NCBI GenBank assembly: GCA_003543135.1
Contig: DPJG01000021.1
Span: forward strand, 57,476 to 121,475
Direction: 5' to 3'
Origin: Rheinheimera sp.
GTDB taxonomy: Bacteria > Pseudomonadota > Gammaproteobacteria > Enterobacterales > Alteromonadaceae
Length of the DNA stretch: 64,000 nt
Positions within the stretch are counted from its first letter, which is position 1. Every line of letters starts with the position of its first letter. A program made the translations under genes and the position numbers. Shown piece by piece: positions 18,245 to 27,729 of the stretch. The notes under the pieces were generated by a model that saw only the letters and a program-made list of their open reading frames with translations, was not told the origin of the DNA and did not search any database.

Positions 18245-19123
18245 ATGACACCAATTTTGACAGATAGTTATCAGCTGTATCAGCCAGAAAAAGGCGATTT
18301 GATCCCACTAGTATTTGATTCACCCCATAGCGGCTTGGTGCTTCCGGACGACTTTGCAAGTATCGCCAGCATTGAGCAAATCAAAACTGGTTGGGATGCA
18401 TTTGTTGACGAGTTGTGGTTACCAGCAACATCTCAAGGCGCTTCGCTAATGGCAGCCCAGATATCGCGGATGTATATCGATTTAAATCGCGCGCCAAATG
18501 ATATAGATCCCAATTTACTGGCTGAGCCATGGCCAGAAGAGTTGAAGCCTTCGGTGTACAGTAGTCGTGGTATGGGGTTGATCCGCGCCTTGGCTGTACC
18601 TGGCCAGCCCATGTATAAAAACTTGCTTTCTACATCTGCAGTGGCAAATCGTATTACTCAATACTATCAGCCCTATCACTTGTGCCTAATGACTTTATTA
18701 GCGCAATTGAAGCAGCAGTTTGGACAGGTATGGCATATCGACTGCCACTCGATGAAATCCAGAGGCAATGCGATGAATATTGACCACAATCAACCCCGTG
18801 CCGATATTGTGATTGGCGATTTAGATGGTACTTCTGCAGATCCTGAATTCAGTGATTTGGTGGCCCAAAGTTTTCGTCAGGCAGGTTACAGAGTGGCAGT
18901 GAATTACCCATATAAAGGCGGTTATCTCACCGCCAACTATGGCAAGCCGAAAGAGCTTCAACACAGTATTCAAATCGAAATCAATCGAGCTCTATATATG
19001 AATGAACAAGAGTTTTGTCGAAGTGCAAGTTTTGATCTATTGCAAGCGGATCTGCAACGCGTTACACAAACAGTGGTCAGTTACATTCGAGAACGACTGT
19101 CACATACGAGAGGTGAAAAATGA
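18245..19123 (+). CDS. N-formylglutamate amidohydrolase family protein
   Basis: Family members hydrolyse N-formyl-L-glutamate to formate and glutamate (HutG-type reaction). Typical marks: LVFDSPHSG (about 20-28), the metal-site stretch WHIDCHSMKSRG (about 167-178), IVIGDLDGTSADPEF, and QIEINRALYM (about 250-259). The length of 292 aa is somewhat longer than usual. There is no histidine-utilisation gene beside it. With a TonB receptor and a carrier it more likely serves uptake and deformylation of an N-formyl compound. Its end overlaps the carrier start by 4 bp. Confidence 0.8.
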   Translation: MTPILTDSYQLYQPEKGDLIPLVFDSPHSGLVLPDDFASIASIEQIKTGWDAFVDELWLPATSQGASLMAAQISRMYIDLNRAPNDIDPNLLAEPWPEELKPSVYSSRGMGLIRALAVPGQPMYKNLLSTSAVANRITQYYQPYHLCLMTLLAQLKQQFGQVWHIDCHSMKSRGNAMNIDHNQPRADIVIGDLDGTSADPEFSDLVAQSFRQAGYRVAVNYPYKGGYLTANYGKPKELQHSIQIEINRALYMNEQEFCRSASFDLLQADLQRVTQTVVSYIRERLSHTRGEK

Positions 19124-20541
19124 AAACTACACCTCAGGGTACTGTTGAAATAAAATCGCCATCTTCCATGGGAAGTGGCAGTCACCCGTTAGTTGTCCTG
19201 TTATTTATCTTGCTGCTGGCAGGAGTGCTAACTTACTTGTTTGAGTCAGGCAGTTATCAGCGAAAAGATGGTTTGGTGATCCCCGGTAGTTATCAAACTA
19301 TTCCGAAAGACAACTCTTTGATGGAGTTGTTTGGAACTGTTGCCGACAATCCAGCAGGCACTGCGAGTCCAGTAGGACTCGTTGACTTACTGCTTGCAGT
19401 TCCTGAAGGCTTGCAAAAAGGCGGTGGCCTGATCTTTATGGTGCTGGTGATTGGCGGCTTGTTTGGCATACTCAGTAAATCTGGCGCGGTTGATGCTGGA
19501 CTAGAGCGTCTTTTGAGCGCAGTGCGTGGTAATGTCTATTGGTTAGTCAGTTGCTTAATGCTGATATTTGCTTTGGGTAGCACTTTATTGGGGTTGGCGT
19601 CTGAGTATTTGTTAATTATTCCTTTAATGGTTGAGCTTGCCAGGCGTTTAGGAATGTCGAATTTAATTGGTCTTGCAATTGTTACTGTTGCTGTGAAAGT
19701 GGGTTATTTAAGTTCGATCACAAATCCTTTACCACTCACCATAGCGCAACCTTTGTTGGGCCTACCAATTTTCAGTGGGGCAGGGCTACGGGCCGTCTTT
19801 TTTGCCATCTATTTACTGGTTGGTATCGGTTTTATGCTGTGGGTAATTAAAAGGGCAGGTTTTACCAAGGGAGCCGATTTAGCGCTTGAGACAAAGCCAT
19901 TAAGTCCCTGTCATTTCATCATGCTTATTACTCTGCTAATTGGTATAGGTGGATTGGTTTATGCGTCGAACCACTGGCAATGGGAAAAGCAACAACTCAC
20001 AGCTTATTACATAGCGCTGAGTTTATTTTTAGCAGTCCAAAGTGGTTTAGGGGCTAATGAAGCTGCAGAAGCCTTTGTGTCGGGGATGAAAAAAATCCTC
20101 ATGGCAAGCTTTTTAATTGGTGTAGCCTTTGCGATAGCTATCACATTACAAAATGGTAAGGTTCTGGATTCTGTTGTGCACTCGTTGGTGAGTTTTATTG
20201 GAGAAGATAATCGATATATTGCTGCGCTTGGTATGTTTGGCACCCAATTAGTGCTTGATGTCCTTATTCCCTCCACATCCGGTCAAGCCGCAGTGACTAT
20301 GCCTATTATGGGACCTGTGGGTCAGTTATCCGGAGTAGCGCCCCAAACTACAGTGCTTGCGTTCCTATTTGGTAACGGTATTACCAATATGATCACTCCA
20401 ACGTCGGGGACACTATTGGCTTATCTTGCAACAGCTCAGGTGGGATGGTCACAGTGGGCAAGATTCATCTTGCCATTAGTTGCTATTTTTATTCTGCTCG
20501 CCTGTGTAATGCTGATGACTGCGGTATATATAGGTTATTAA
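19120..20541 (+). CDS. YfcC/DcuC-superfamily carrier
   Basis: 473 aa with about 11-12 transmembrane helices. The stretch VGYLSSITNPLPLTIAQ and the C-terminal counterpart DVLIPSTSGQAAVTMPIMGP are the paired re-entrant signatures of the YfcC/short-chain carboxylate carrier family. An extended periplasmic loop (about 45-85) follows the first helix. It probably moves the amino acid or dicarboxylate product of this locus across the inner membrane. It is coupled to the hydrolase gene and is the last gene before a strong terminator. Confidence 0.75.
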   Translation: MKTTPQGTVEIKSPSSMGSGSHPLVVLLFILLLAGVLTYLFESGSYQRKDGLVIPGSYQTIPKDNSLMELFGTVADNPAGTASPVGLVDLLLAVPEGLQKGGGLIFMVLVIGGLFGILSKSGAVDAGLERLLSAVRGNVYWLVSCLMLIFALGSTLLGLASEYLLIIPLMVELARRLGMSNLIGLAIVTVAVKVGYLSSITNPLPLTIAQPLLGLPIFSGAGLRAVFFAIYLLVGIGFMLWVIKRAGFTKGADLALETKPLSPCHFIMLITLLIGIGGLVYASNHWQWEKQQLTAYYIALSLFLAVQSGLGANEAAEAFVSGMKKILMASFLIGVAFAIAITLQNGKVLDSVVHSLVSFIGEDNRYIAALGMFGTQLVLDVLIPSTSGQAAVTMPIMGPVGQLSGVAPQTTVLAFLFGNGITNMITPTSGTLLAYLATAQVGWSQWARFILPLVAIFILLACVMLMTAVYIGY

Positions 20542-20568
20542 ACCCTGCGATTTAAAAACGATATGATG

Positions 20569-20599
20569 GGAATTTTGACTGTGTCAAAATTCCTTTTTT
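20569..20599 (+). terminator. Rho-independent terminator after the carrier gene
   Basis: A perfect 10-bp stem GGAATTTTGA (20569-20578) / TCAAAATTCC (20584-20593) is followed by six T. It closes the receptor-hydrolase-carrier unit and insulates the flagellar-type cluster downstream. Confidence 0.9.
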
Positions 20600-20992
20600 C
20601 AGGTGTGATTTGTGTGTTGTGAACTATTTTTTCTTAGTCAAATTAATGCACTGACGAACTGATTTCTGCCTCTGTGGTCTTTTTACAACCTAGAGATACG
20701 CTCGAGTAAACTAAACAAGAGCCGGGGGAGGATTCTCTTCTGGCTTTCTTGGGCATGTTAACTTTTAGCGTATTGCCTCCAAATTTATCTCTAGTTGAGA
20801 CGTCCCGCGCTTCTGTACACCTCGATCTTAGTCTTAATTACAACGCCATTCATGTGTAAAAAAATGCTTTAAGTTTATATAGTTGTCTTTTTTTGTCATT
20901 TTATGTAAATTTTTGTTGTTTTAAATTGTTCATTTTGATGGTATTGTACCTCAAATTAAGAATTAACTTATATTTGGATTGCAGTAGTACAC
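20600..20992. promoter_or_regulatory. AT-rich leader of the flagellar-type operon
   Basis: 393 bp without a gene. The last 130 bp are strongly AT-rich with T-runs, as expected of an upstream promoter region. A weak sigma-70-like pair TTGTAC / TTATAT with about 19-bp spacing lies near 20944-20975. I see no convincing sigma-54 or sigma-28 site. All genes downstream to 41305 lack gaps of more than about 30 bp, so this is the likely promoter region for the whole cluster. Confidence 0.45.
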
Positions 20993-22114
20993 ATGGAGCG
21001 TTGCGAACAACTTTATCAATTTTGGCTTCAAGACCGGGCTAACAACACATTACTCGCTGACCTACTCTCAGTGTTAAGTGCAGCCAAGGAATTTGAACTT
21101 TTATCGCGAGTATTTGAGCAACTTGAACCAATTTCTCAAGAGCTTCCGTTTGTAAAACTGTATAAGTTACAAACATTAATGATGCAGCGTGACTTGGACA
21201 GAGCCGGTGCTTTGATTGAGATATATCGTCAGGAATTTATTGGAAACGATTCATTTACATATCTTGCGGCTCAAAACTGGTTTTTGCAGAAAAACTACAC
21301 AATGGTCTTGTCTGAACTCGGTGACAAAACCTTAGATTCCGAGCTTTATGTCCAACTCGCTGCTCGTTGCCACTATTTGCAGTGTTCTTATCAAACTGCG
21401 TTGCAGATAATCGAGAATTTCACACTTAGTCAACCAGAATTGTCCGCAGCTACAATTGGGCTTTATGCCGCAGCGTTAGCTGACTCAGGAAACTCAAAGA
21501 ACGCTTGGGATGCAGCACAACAAGCCTTAGCTATTGACCCTTGCCAGGTCGATGCATTGTTGGCGTCTGCGTATCTGCTGATCGATCAGCAGCGTTATAC
21601 AGAAGCTACATTTTATATCCAGAAGGGTCTGGAAGAAGCTCCAAGCTTGGGCCGATTTTGGTCGATGCTAGGACAAGTGAAGCTTGTAGAAGGTAATTTA
21701 ACTGCGGCAGATGACGCATTAGAACGCTCAGTTTTATTAATGCCGGACCACGTTGGTACCTGGTTGTTAAAAGGGTGGAGCAACTGGCTGCAGAATCGTT
21801 TGTCACAAGCTGAAGCTGACTTTAAAAACGCTTTACTGCTGGACCGGAATTTTGCAGAAAGTCATGCAGCTATTGCTGCAGTCTTGTTCAAATTGGACCA
21901 ACGTGATGCTGCAGAGTTGTCTCTTGCAAAAGCCAGACGCCTGAATCCTTCATCTATAACCATTGTTTATGTTGAGTCTTTATTAGCTGAAGCCGATGGC
22001 CAACTGGAACTTGCTCAAGCGAAGTTAGATGCTTTACTGACACAACCGCACTATTCGGGCAATGGCACTTACAAAGATGTGTTAACTCACGTAATTCATC
22101 AGCAAAGACAATAG
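20993..22114 (+). CDS. TPR protein, first gene of the flagellar-type cluster
   Basis: 373 aa, no signal peptide. Helical repeats run through the protein; clear TPR units include AYLLIDQQRYTEATFYIQKGL, GQVKLVEGNLTAADDALERS, and AAVLFKLDQRDAAELSLAKARRLNPSS (about 190-330). It ends 4 bp before fliQ, so it belongs to the operon. TPR proteins accompany many type III secretion systems as chaperones or sorting factors; a role in handling the giant substrate or in assembly is inferred. No standard flagellar protein matches it. Confidence 0.7.
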   Translation: MERCEQLYQFWLQDRANNTLLADLLSVLSAAKEFELLSRVFEQLEPISQELPFVKLYKLQTLMMQRDLDRAGALIEIYRQEFIGNDSFTYLAAQNWFLQKNYTMVLSELGDKTLDSELYVQLAARCHYLQCSYQTALQIIENFTLSQPELSAATIGLYAAALADSGNSKNAWDAAQQALAIDPCQVDALLASAYLLIDQQRYTEATFYIQKGLEEAPSLGRFWSMLGQVKLVEGNLTAADDALERSVLLMPDHVGTWLLKGWSNWLQNRLSQAEADFKNALLLDRNFAESHAAIAAVLFKLDQRDAAELSLAKARRLNPSSITIVYVESLLAEADGQLELAQAKLDALLTQPHYSGNGTYKDVLTHVIHQQRQ

Positions 22115-22118
22115 AACC

Positions 22119-22385
22119 ATGGAAAGCGATTATTTTGTGGCCTTACTTGGGCAAATGTTTGCGCTCGCTTTAAAAGTGGCATTCCCACTTCTGATGGTCA
22201 CCCTGGTGGTTGGTGTTGCCATCAGCGTTTTACAGGTCGTGACGCAAATTCAGGAAATGACGCTGACATTCGTACCGAAGTTAATCTGTTTTGTGCTGAC
22301 TCTCGCTTTTGCCGGCCACTGGATGTTGCAACTGATCCTAGATTTCAGCCGCAGCACTATAGGCAAGATAGCTGAGATTCCTTAG
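22119..22385 (+). CDS. fliQ: Flagellar-type export gate protein FliQ
   Basis: 88 aa with two long hydrophobic helices (about 14-40 and 50-78). The loop VTQIQEMTLTFVPKLI is the family hallmark. With FliP and FliR it forms the core export gate at the centre of the MS ring. The stop overlaps the next GTG start by one base. Confidence 0.93.
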   Translation: MESDYFVALLGQMFALALKVAFPLLMVTLVVGVAISVLQVVTQIQEMTLTFVPKLICFVLTLAFAGHWMLQLILDFSRSTIGKIAEIP

Positions 22386-23134
22386 TGCCTGCTGATCAGC
22401 TTGCTTTAATGTTTGTTGCTTCTATGGCGCGTTGGACTCCTCTACTTATTGGTGTCGGGCTCACCCCTTTGCAGTGGCTCCCTCTGAGTATCAGGTTGGT
22501 ATTGTTATTAAGTTTTGGTGTTTTAAGTTTTCCAACACATGGCGTTTTAACGAGTTTTACAGAGGCAAACAGCGCATTCTTTGTCATCGCCAGTGAGTTT
22601 TTCTTTGGCCTGTTGTTAGTGCTTCAACTGAATGTTTTGTTTGCAATTTTTAGTTTCTGGGGCCGTTTACTCGACCAACAAATTGGTTTTGCAGCCAGTG
22701 GAGTTATGAATCCTGGTAGCCAGGAAACTGAACCCTTGCTAGTCAGTGGTTTTATGCTGCTGGCATTTACATTGTTTTTTACGCTTGGCCTGCATCACCA
22801 TTGGTTGTCATTGATTAGCACCAGTTATCAATGGTTCCCATTGGGGCAGGTGATCCAAGCCGACTGGTTTTTGAAAGCTGCACTGAGTTTTGGCGCCATT
22901 TTTATCGCCAGTGTTTCTCTGTTTGCACCTGTAGTAATTGCGTTATTTTTGTTTGATGTGGTCATGGCATTTGTATCCCGCAATATGCCACAAATGAATA
23001 TTTATTTTGTGTCAATGCCATTAAAAATAATGCTTGGCATGGTGGTGATTCATATTGTGGTGACTCATTTTTCGCCAGCCTACATACATTTAAATGCTCT
23101 GGCTTTAGATGTCATAAGTGAAAGTTTCAGGTAA
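22385..23134 (+). CDS. fliR: Flagellar-type export gate protein FliR
   Basis: 249 aa, GTG start overlapping the fliQ stop. There are six hydrophobic segments; LLLVLQLNVLFAIFSFWGRLLDQQIGF and RNMPQMNIYFVSMPLKIMLG are typical FliR signatures. Member of the FliPQR gate through which substrates enter the channel. Confidence 0.93.
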   Translation: MPADQLALMFVASMARWTPLLIGVGLTPLQWLPLSIRLVLLLSFGVLSFPTHGVLTSFTEANSAFFVIASEFFFGLLLVLQLNVLFAIFSFWGRLLDQQIGFAASGVMNPGSQETEPLLVSGFMLLAFTLFFTLGLHHHWLSLISTSYQWFPLGQVIQADWFLKAALSFGAIFIASVSLFAPVVIALFLFDVVMAFVSRNMPQMNIYFVSMPLKIMLGMVVIHIVVTHFSPAYIHLNALALDVISESFR

Positions 23135-23149
23135 CAAGGATTGTTGTAG

Positions 23150-24214
23150 TTGAGCGAAGATTCAGATAAAACCGAGCAGCCCAGTCAACATAAACTGGAT
23201 GAAGCAAGAAAAAACGGACAGGTCAATAAGAATACGGAATTAGTATTTTTTGCCGGTTCGTTGGTTTTTGTTGCTGTGTTTGCCATTTCGTTTAAACAAA
23301 CGGCTGCGCTATTAGAACTCGAGTTTTTTCGCTTTTTTAATATCCATGATTTTGTTATGACACCTGACAGTTTTTTCTTGCTTTCACAGCATGTTTTTCG
23401 CATTGCACTAGTGCTGCTATTACCACTTTTACTGTTGATTTTATGTAGTTCGGTTGCCGTGCAGATCTGGCATTCCGGGTTCGTTTGGTCAACTCAGGCA
23501 ATACAGATTGATTTTAAAAAGTTAAACCCTGTCAGTGGTTTAAAGAAGCTTTTTTCCCGAAAGATAGTATTTGATTTATTTAAAAATACTTTTAAGTTGA
23601 TACTCATGGCGGTCGGATTTTGGTTAATATTCCCGATATTTTATGCCGATTTACAACAAATCGGCCTGAGTCACTCAGCTGAACTTGCGACATCCTGGCT
23701 TGGTTTGTCGGTTCGAACGGTGCTGTTTTTACTGCTTCTTTTATTGCCATTTTTATTGGCTGATTTGCTATTTGGGCATTGGAATTTTATGCGCCAAATG
23801 AAAATGAGCAAACGGGAAGTAAAAGATGAACACAAAAAACGTGAGGGTGACCCTCAGGTAAAATCCAAACAAAAGCAAATTCAGCGTGAATTACTAAAAC
23901 GTACCGGCTCTCTTTCTGCAGTACAAAGTTCAGATATTGTTATTGTAAACCCAACGCATATTGCTATAGCACTTAAATTCGAAGCCCATATTATGCCATC
24001 ACCGAAGGTTGTGTCGGCGGGCAAAGGAGAGTTTGCAGATAAAATCCGGCAGCAAGCAAGACTTCACAGAATACCTATTGTTCAAAACAAAATGCTAGCC
24101 AGGTTGTTATACAAAGAATGTCAGATTGGCGGTTATGCACCTACGCAGGCATTCAATATGCTCGTTCCGCTGTATCGCTGGTTAGGTGAGCTCAAACAAG
24201 GTAGTACCCTATGA
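23150..24214 (+). CDS. flhB: Flagellar-type export switch protein FlhB
   Basis: 354 aa. TTG start with AAGGA at 23136-23140; the product begins SEDSDKTEQPSQHKLDEARKNGQ in short, as FlhB does. Four membrane helices (about 30-215) are followed by a cytoplasmic domain with the self-cleavage site NPTH (267-270). Cleavage there switches export from rod/hook to late substrates. The motif is intact, so a substrate switch is retained although no filament genes are present; the late substrate could be the giant protein downstream. Confidence 0.95.
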   Translation: MSEDSDKTEQPSQHKLDEARKNGQVNKNTELVFFAGSLVFVAVFAISFKQTAALLELEFFRFFNIHDFVMTPDSFFLLSQHVFRIALVLLLPLLLLILCSSVAVQIWHSGFVWSTQAIQIDFKKLNPVSGLKKLFSRKIVFDLFKNTFKLILMAVGFWLIFPIFYADLQQIGLSHSAELATSWLGLSVRTVLFLLLLLLPFLLADLLFGHWNFMRQMKMSKREVKDEHKKREGDPQVKSKQKQIQRELLKRTGSLSAVQSSDIVIVNPTHIAIALKFEAHIMPSPKVVSAGKGEFADKIRQQARLHRIPIVQNKMLARLLYKECQIGGYAPTQAFNMLVPLYRWLGELKQGSTL

Positions 24215-26289
24215 AGATGTTAACACTTTGGCTCACTCAGCAAAAAGAATTACTGTTAGTTGGTGGTTTGTTAGCCATTCTTTCGATGTTATTCATTCCG
24301 GTACCTGCACCCTTACTGGATTTTCTGCTGATCATCAATTTTAGTATCGCGATGCTGGTTCTTCTGTTGACCCTGTACACCGACAAACCAACGAGTTTTT
24401 CAACTTTCCCTTCATTATTGCTGCTTGTCACTTTGTTCCGGCTGGCTTTGAATATTGCATCAACCCGCTTGATTCTGAATGAAGGCGATGCAGGCAAGGT
24501 AATTGAAAGTATTGGACATTATGTTGTTGGTGGTAATTACATTGTTGGTCTGGTGGTGTTTTTTATTCTGGTGATGGTGCAATACATTGTTGTGACCAAT
24601 GGCGCACAACGAGTTGCCGAAGTCGCTGCCCGTTTTACATTGGATTCTTTACCCGGAAAACAGATGAGCATAGATGCTGATTTGAACATGGGGTTAATTG
24701 GCGAGGCTGTTGCACGTGAGCGTCGTTTGCAGCTGGAGCGTGAAACCAATTTTTACGGTTCGATGGATGGAGCCAGTAAGTTTGTAAAAGGTGATGCCAT
24801 CGCAGGTATTATTCTGATCCTGATTAATATTTTTGGAGGCTTGGCTGTTGGAGTGGCGCAGCTTGGACTTAGTTGGTCCGAGGCTGTTCAGCGTTTTACG
24901 CTGCTCACTGTCGGGGACGGTATAGTGACTCAAATACCGGCCTTAATTATATCTGTGGCGACCGGTTTATTAATTACCAGAGCGGCAACGGATGCAACCT
25001 TAAGCCAGGAGTTAGGTGAACAACTGACCTTGTCATTAAAATCAATACTTCTGGTGGTCGTTACTTTAGCGCTTGCTTTATTGATGCCGGGATTACCCGC
25101 TGTTCCTGTACTTATAACACTGATTATCTTTGCCCTTATTGGTTATTTTGTCTGGCGCAAACAACAATCACTACTTGGCTCTGATGAAGCCGCTGTTTCA
25201 GTGCATGAGCCTGAAGGGAAGCAAACAAATTCAGCAAGCCCTGCGCCGGTAAAACAAGAAGGAAAATTCGAACGACTTGAATTAGTTGTGCCACAAGAGC
25301 TTGATACTTATTTGCTACACACTGAGCCACTGTTGCCAAGAGTTGAAAACTTCCGTCAGCAGTTTGTGTTGAGTATGGGCATGCTGTTACCCGAATTAAA
25401 ACTCAGAACAAGTCTGGATCTGGCCGCAAATACCTATCAGATCCGTATGCACGGAACCTTGCTAGCCGCCGGCAGTTTGTACTCAGACAAACTTCTGGTG
25501 ATTGATCACAAAGCAGAGTTTGCTGCAGTGACAGGTATTAAAACAAAAGAACCCGCTTATGGCATTAATGCCATGTGGATTAGTCAGGACCAGGAACAAA
25601 TAGCACGTGGTTCAGGTTATACAGTAGTGGACCCTTGCACCGTGGTGTTAACGCATTTAACTGAGTTACTCAGACGAAATGCAGCTGAGCTTTTGTCCAG
25701 GCAAGAAACTGAAAAGCTGCTGCGGCAAATGGACACTGCTGATCAAGTGATGGTTGATGAACTTGTGCCCACATTATTGTCACTTTCAGATATTCAGAAA
25801 GTGTTACAACAGCTGCTTGCCGAAAAAGTTTCTATTAAACCTTTGCCGCTAATTATGGAGTCTTTGGTTGATACGGCGCGTAAGTCAAAAGATATTCAGC
25901 CATTGGTTGAAGCTGTACGGCAAAAAATTAAGCTGCATTTAATTGAAGATTTAAGGGACAAAGAGCAGGTGCTACAAGTCCTTACTCTGGAAGGCGGATT
26001 AGAGCAGCAACTTTTGCTTGGGTTGCAACCTGATCTGCACAAACCGCATTTTTCAGTCGATCCCAGAATGCTTGAGTCGCTTATTCAGCAACTCTCACAG
26101 CAGTCAGAACGGCTGGTCGCACAACGATTGCCGGTGGTTTTGTTGTGTTACCCGCAGTTACGTTATCCGCTTAAGTTACTGCTTGACCGTGTGTTGCCAC
26201 ATTTGCATGTACTTGCTGTGAATGAGGTTCCACAACATGTTGCTGTCAAAACAGCAGGTTTTATTGAACAACGCAAAGAGGTTGCTTAG
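24211..26289 (+). CDS. flhA: Flagellar-type export apparatus protein FlhA
   Basis: 692 aa, ATGA overlap with flhB. About eight N-terminal membrane helices precede a large cytoplasmic domain that forms the nonameric docking ring for substrate-chaperone complexes. The FHIPEP signature RFTLDSLPGKQMSIDAD lies near residues 140-156. Normal length. This is one of the best conserved proteins of the cluster. Confidence 0.95.
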   Translation: MKMLTLWLTQQKELLLVGGLLAILSMLFIPVPAPLLDFLLIINFSIAMLVLLLTLYTDKPTSFSTFPSLLLLVTLFRLALNIASTRLILNEGDAGKVIESIGHYVVGGNYIVGLVVFFILVMVQYIVVTNGAQRVAEVAARFTLDSLPGKQMSIDADLNMGLIGEAVARERRLQLERETNFYGSMDGASKFVKGDAIAGIILILINIFGGLAVGVAQLGLSWSEAVQRFTLLTVGDGIVTQIPALIISVATGLLITRAATDATLSQELGEQLTLSLKSILLVVVTLALALLMPGLPAVPVLITLIIFALIGYFVWRKQQSLLGSDEAAVSVHEPEGKQTNSASPAPVKQEGKFERLELVVPQELDTYLLHTEPLLPRVENFRQQFVLSMGMLLPELKLRTSLDLAANTYQIRMHGTLLAAGSLYSDKLLVIDHKAEFAAVTGIKTKEPAYGINAMWISQDQEQIARGSGYTVVDPCTVVLTHLTELLRRNAAELLSRQETEKLLRQMDTADQVMVDELVPTLLSLSDIQKVLQQLLAEKVSIKPLPLIMESLVDTARKSKDIQPLVEAVRQKIKLHLIEDLRDKEQVLQVLTLEGGLEQQLLLGLQPDLHKPHFSVDPRMLESLIQQLSQQSERLVAQRLPVVLLCYPQLRYPLKLLLDRVLPHLHVLAVNEVPQHVAVKTAGFIEQRKEVA

Positions 26290-26292
26290 GTA

Positions 26293-26964
26293 ATGACGGA
26301 CGTTATACAGAGTCTGGATGCAGCTTTTGGTCGCGATGTTAAACATATTAATAACATTGCTCACAACGTTGCCAACATTAACACACCTGGTTTTCAGCAT
26401 CGTGTCAGTTTTGATGCATTTCAACCAGACCAGACTGACAGCCAATATGCCGAAGTTGTCTCGAATTTACTAGGCGGGATCCGGCAAACACACCGGTCTT
26501 TAGATATTGCGATTTTAGATGAAGGTTATTTTCTGCTTGAGCGGAACGGACAGCAGTTTTTGTCAAAAGATGGACGGCTTCATCTTGATCCACAAGGGTA
26601 CTTGTCCAATGCCAGCGGAGCCCGTGTTGTCACAGATCAGGGGCTGTTACGAACTGATGCCGCCAACCTGACTGTCAGACCTTCAGGCGAAATCGTCATT
26701 GATGGAAAAGTCAGTGCAACATTAAGAATTGTGAATGGCGAGCGTTTACAGCTGGCTGATTCAGGTTTGTTGCTCAGTAGCAACATTTATGAGGTTAAGA
26801 ACATCAGACTGCAAAATTCGGCGCTGAATGTTTCGACTGTCAATCCGACCAGTGAAACAGTGCGGATGATGGAAGTCAGCAGGCATCTGCAAAGTGTACA
26901 GAAGGCAGCAGCAGCTTACGACCAGATGTTGCAAAACGGAATTAATGAAATTGGGAAGAAGTAG
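26293..26964 (+). CDS. flgF: Proximal rod protein FlgF
   Basis: 223 aa, a little shorter than usual. The N-terminal rod motif HNVANINTPGFQ (about 19-30) and C-terminal heptad helix (about 180-220, ending MMEVSRHLQSVQKAAAAYDQML) are typical of the FlgBCFG family. FlgF versus FlgG is assigned from length and order before a clear FlgG. Confidence 0.85.
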   Translation: MTDVIQSLDAAFGRDVKHINNIAHNVANINTPGFQHRVSFDAFQPDQTDSQYAEVVSNLLGGIRQTHRSLDIAILDEGYFLLERNGQQFLSKDGRLHLDPQGYLSNASGARVVTDQGLLRTDAANLTVRPSGEIVIDGKVSATLRIVNGERLQLADSGLLLSSNIYEVKNIRLQNSALNVSTVNPTSETVRMMEVSRHLQSVQKAAAAYDQMLQNGINEIGKK

Positions 26965-27729
26965 ATGATCCAGTCACTTTACATTGCAGAAACCGGTTTA
27001 AATTCACAGCAAAAAATGATTGATGTGATTTCAAACAACATTGCCAATATCACAACGCCATCATTTAAAAAAGCTCAGGTTGGTTTTGCTGAACTTTTAG
27101 CTCCGGTTCCAACCGACTTTGTCGACTCAGTCCCGCAAGATGCAGGCCGGGGAGTTGAGGTGAACAGGGTATTACAGGATTTTCGTGCCGGCGAACTGAA
27201 ACCAACGGGCCAACGAATGGACGTCGCCATTAACGGGGAAGGGTTGCTGGCTGTTGAGCTGGCTGATGGCTCTGAAGCTTATAGCAGAGCTGGCCGGTTA
27301 CAACTTGATGAAAATGGCTATCTGTTAACTGCTGAAGGTCATCGTTTGGCGGCTGCTATTCAACTACCGCCTGATTCAACTGACGTCACCATTACCAGAA
27401 CCGGGCTTGTGCTTGCCAGAGTTCAGGGGGGAACTGAACTGGTGGAACTTGGGCAAATCCAGCTTGGCCGTTTTAACCATGCCGAAGGGCTGCGTGCTAT
27501 TGCACCCAATCTGTATAGCGCAACTGAAGCTTCTGGTCCGGTGCAGTTTTATCAACCAGGAGAGGCAGGCACGGGGCAGTTAGTGCAGGGCCATGCCGAG
27601 ATGTCGAATGTGTCCATGAACGAAGAAATGGTCAGTCTGATGTTGGCACAACGTGGTTATCAGTTAAATGCCCGTTTGGTTCAGGTGGCTGATCAGGTGC
27701 TAGAAACAATCAATAACATCAGGCGCTGA
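26965..27729 (+). CDS. flgG: Distal rod protein FlgG
   Basis: 254 aa. It starts MIQSLYIAETGLNSQQ with SNNIANITTPSFKKAQ (about 24-39), a slightly altered NxANxxTPGFK motif. The C-terminus NEEMVSLMLAQRGYQLNARLVQVADQVLETINNI is the classic FlgG ending. It forms the distal rod through the P and L rings. Confidence 0.93.
   Translation: MIQSLYIAETGLNSQQKMIDVISNNIANITTPSFKKAQVGFAELLAPVPTDFVDSVPQDAGRGVEVNRVLQDFRAGELKPTGQRMDVAINGEGLLAVELADGSEAYSRAGRLQLDENGYLLTAEGHRLAAAIQLPPDSTDVTITRTGLVLARVQGGTELVELGQIQLGRFNHAEGLRAIAPNLYSATEASGPVQFYQPGEAGTGQLVQGHAEMSNVSMNEEMVSLMLAQRGYQLNARLVQVADQVLETINNIRR

Noticed and set aside
20740-20760. Sigma-54 promoter before the export operon
   Set aside because: The GG/GC spacing near TGGCTTTCTTGGGC is 9 rather than 10 and the element is incomplete.
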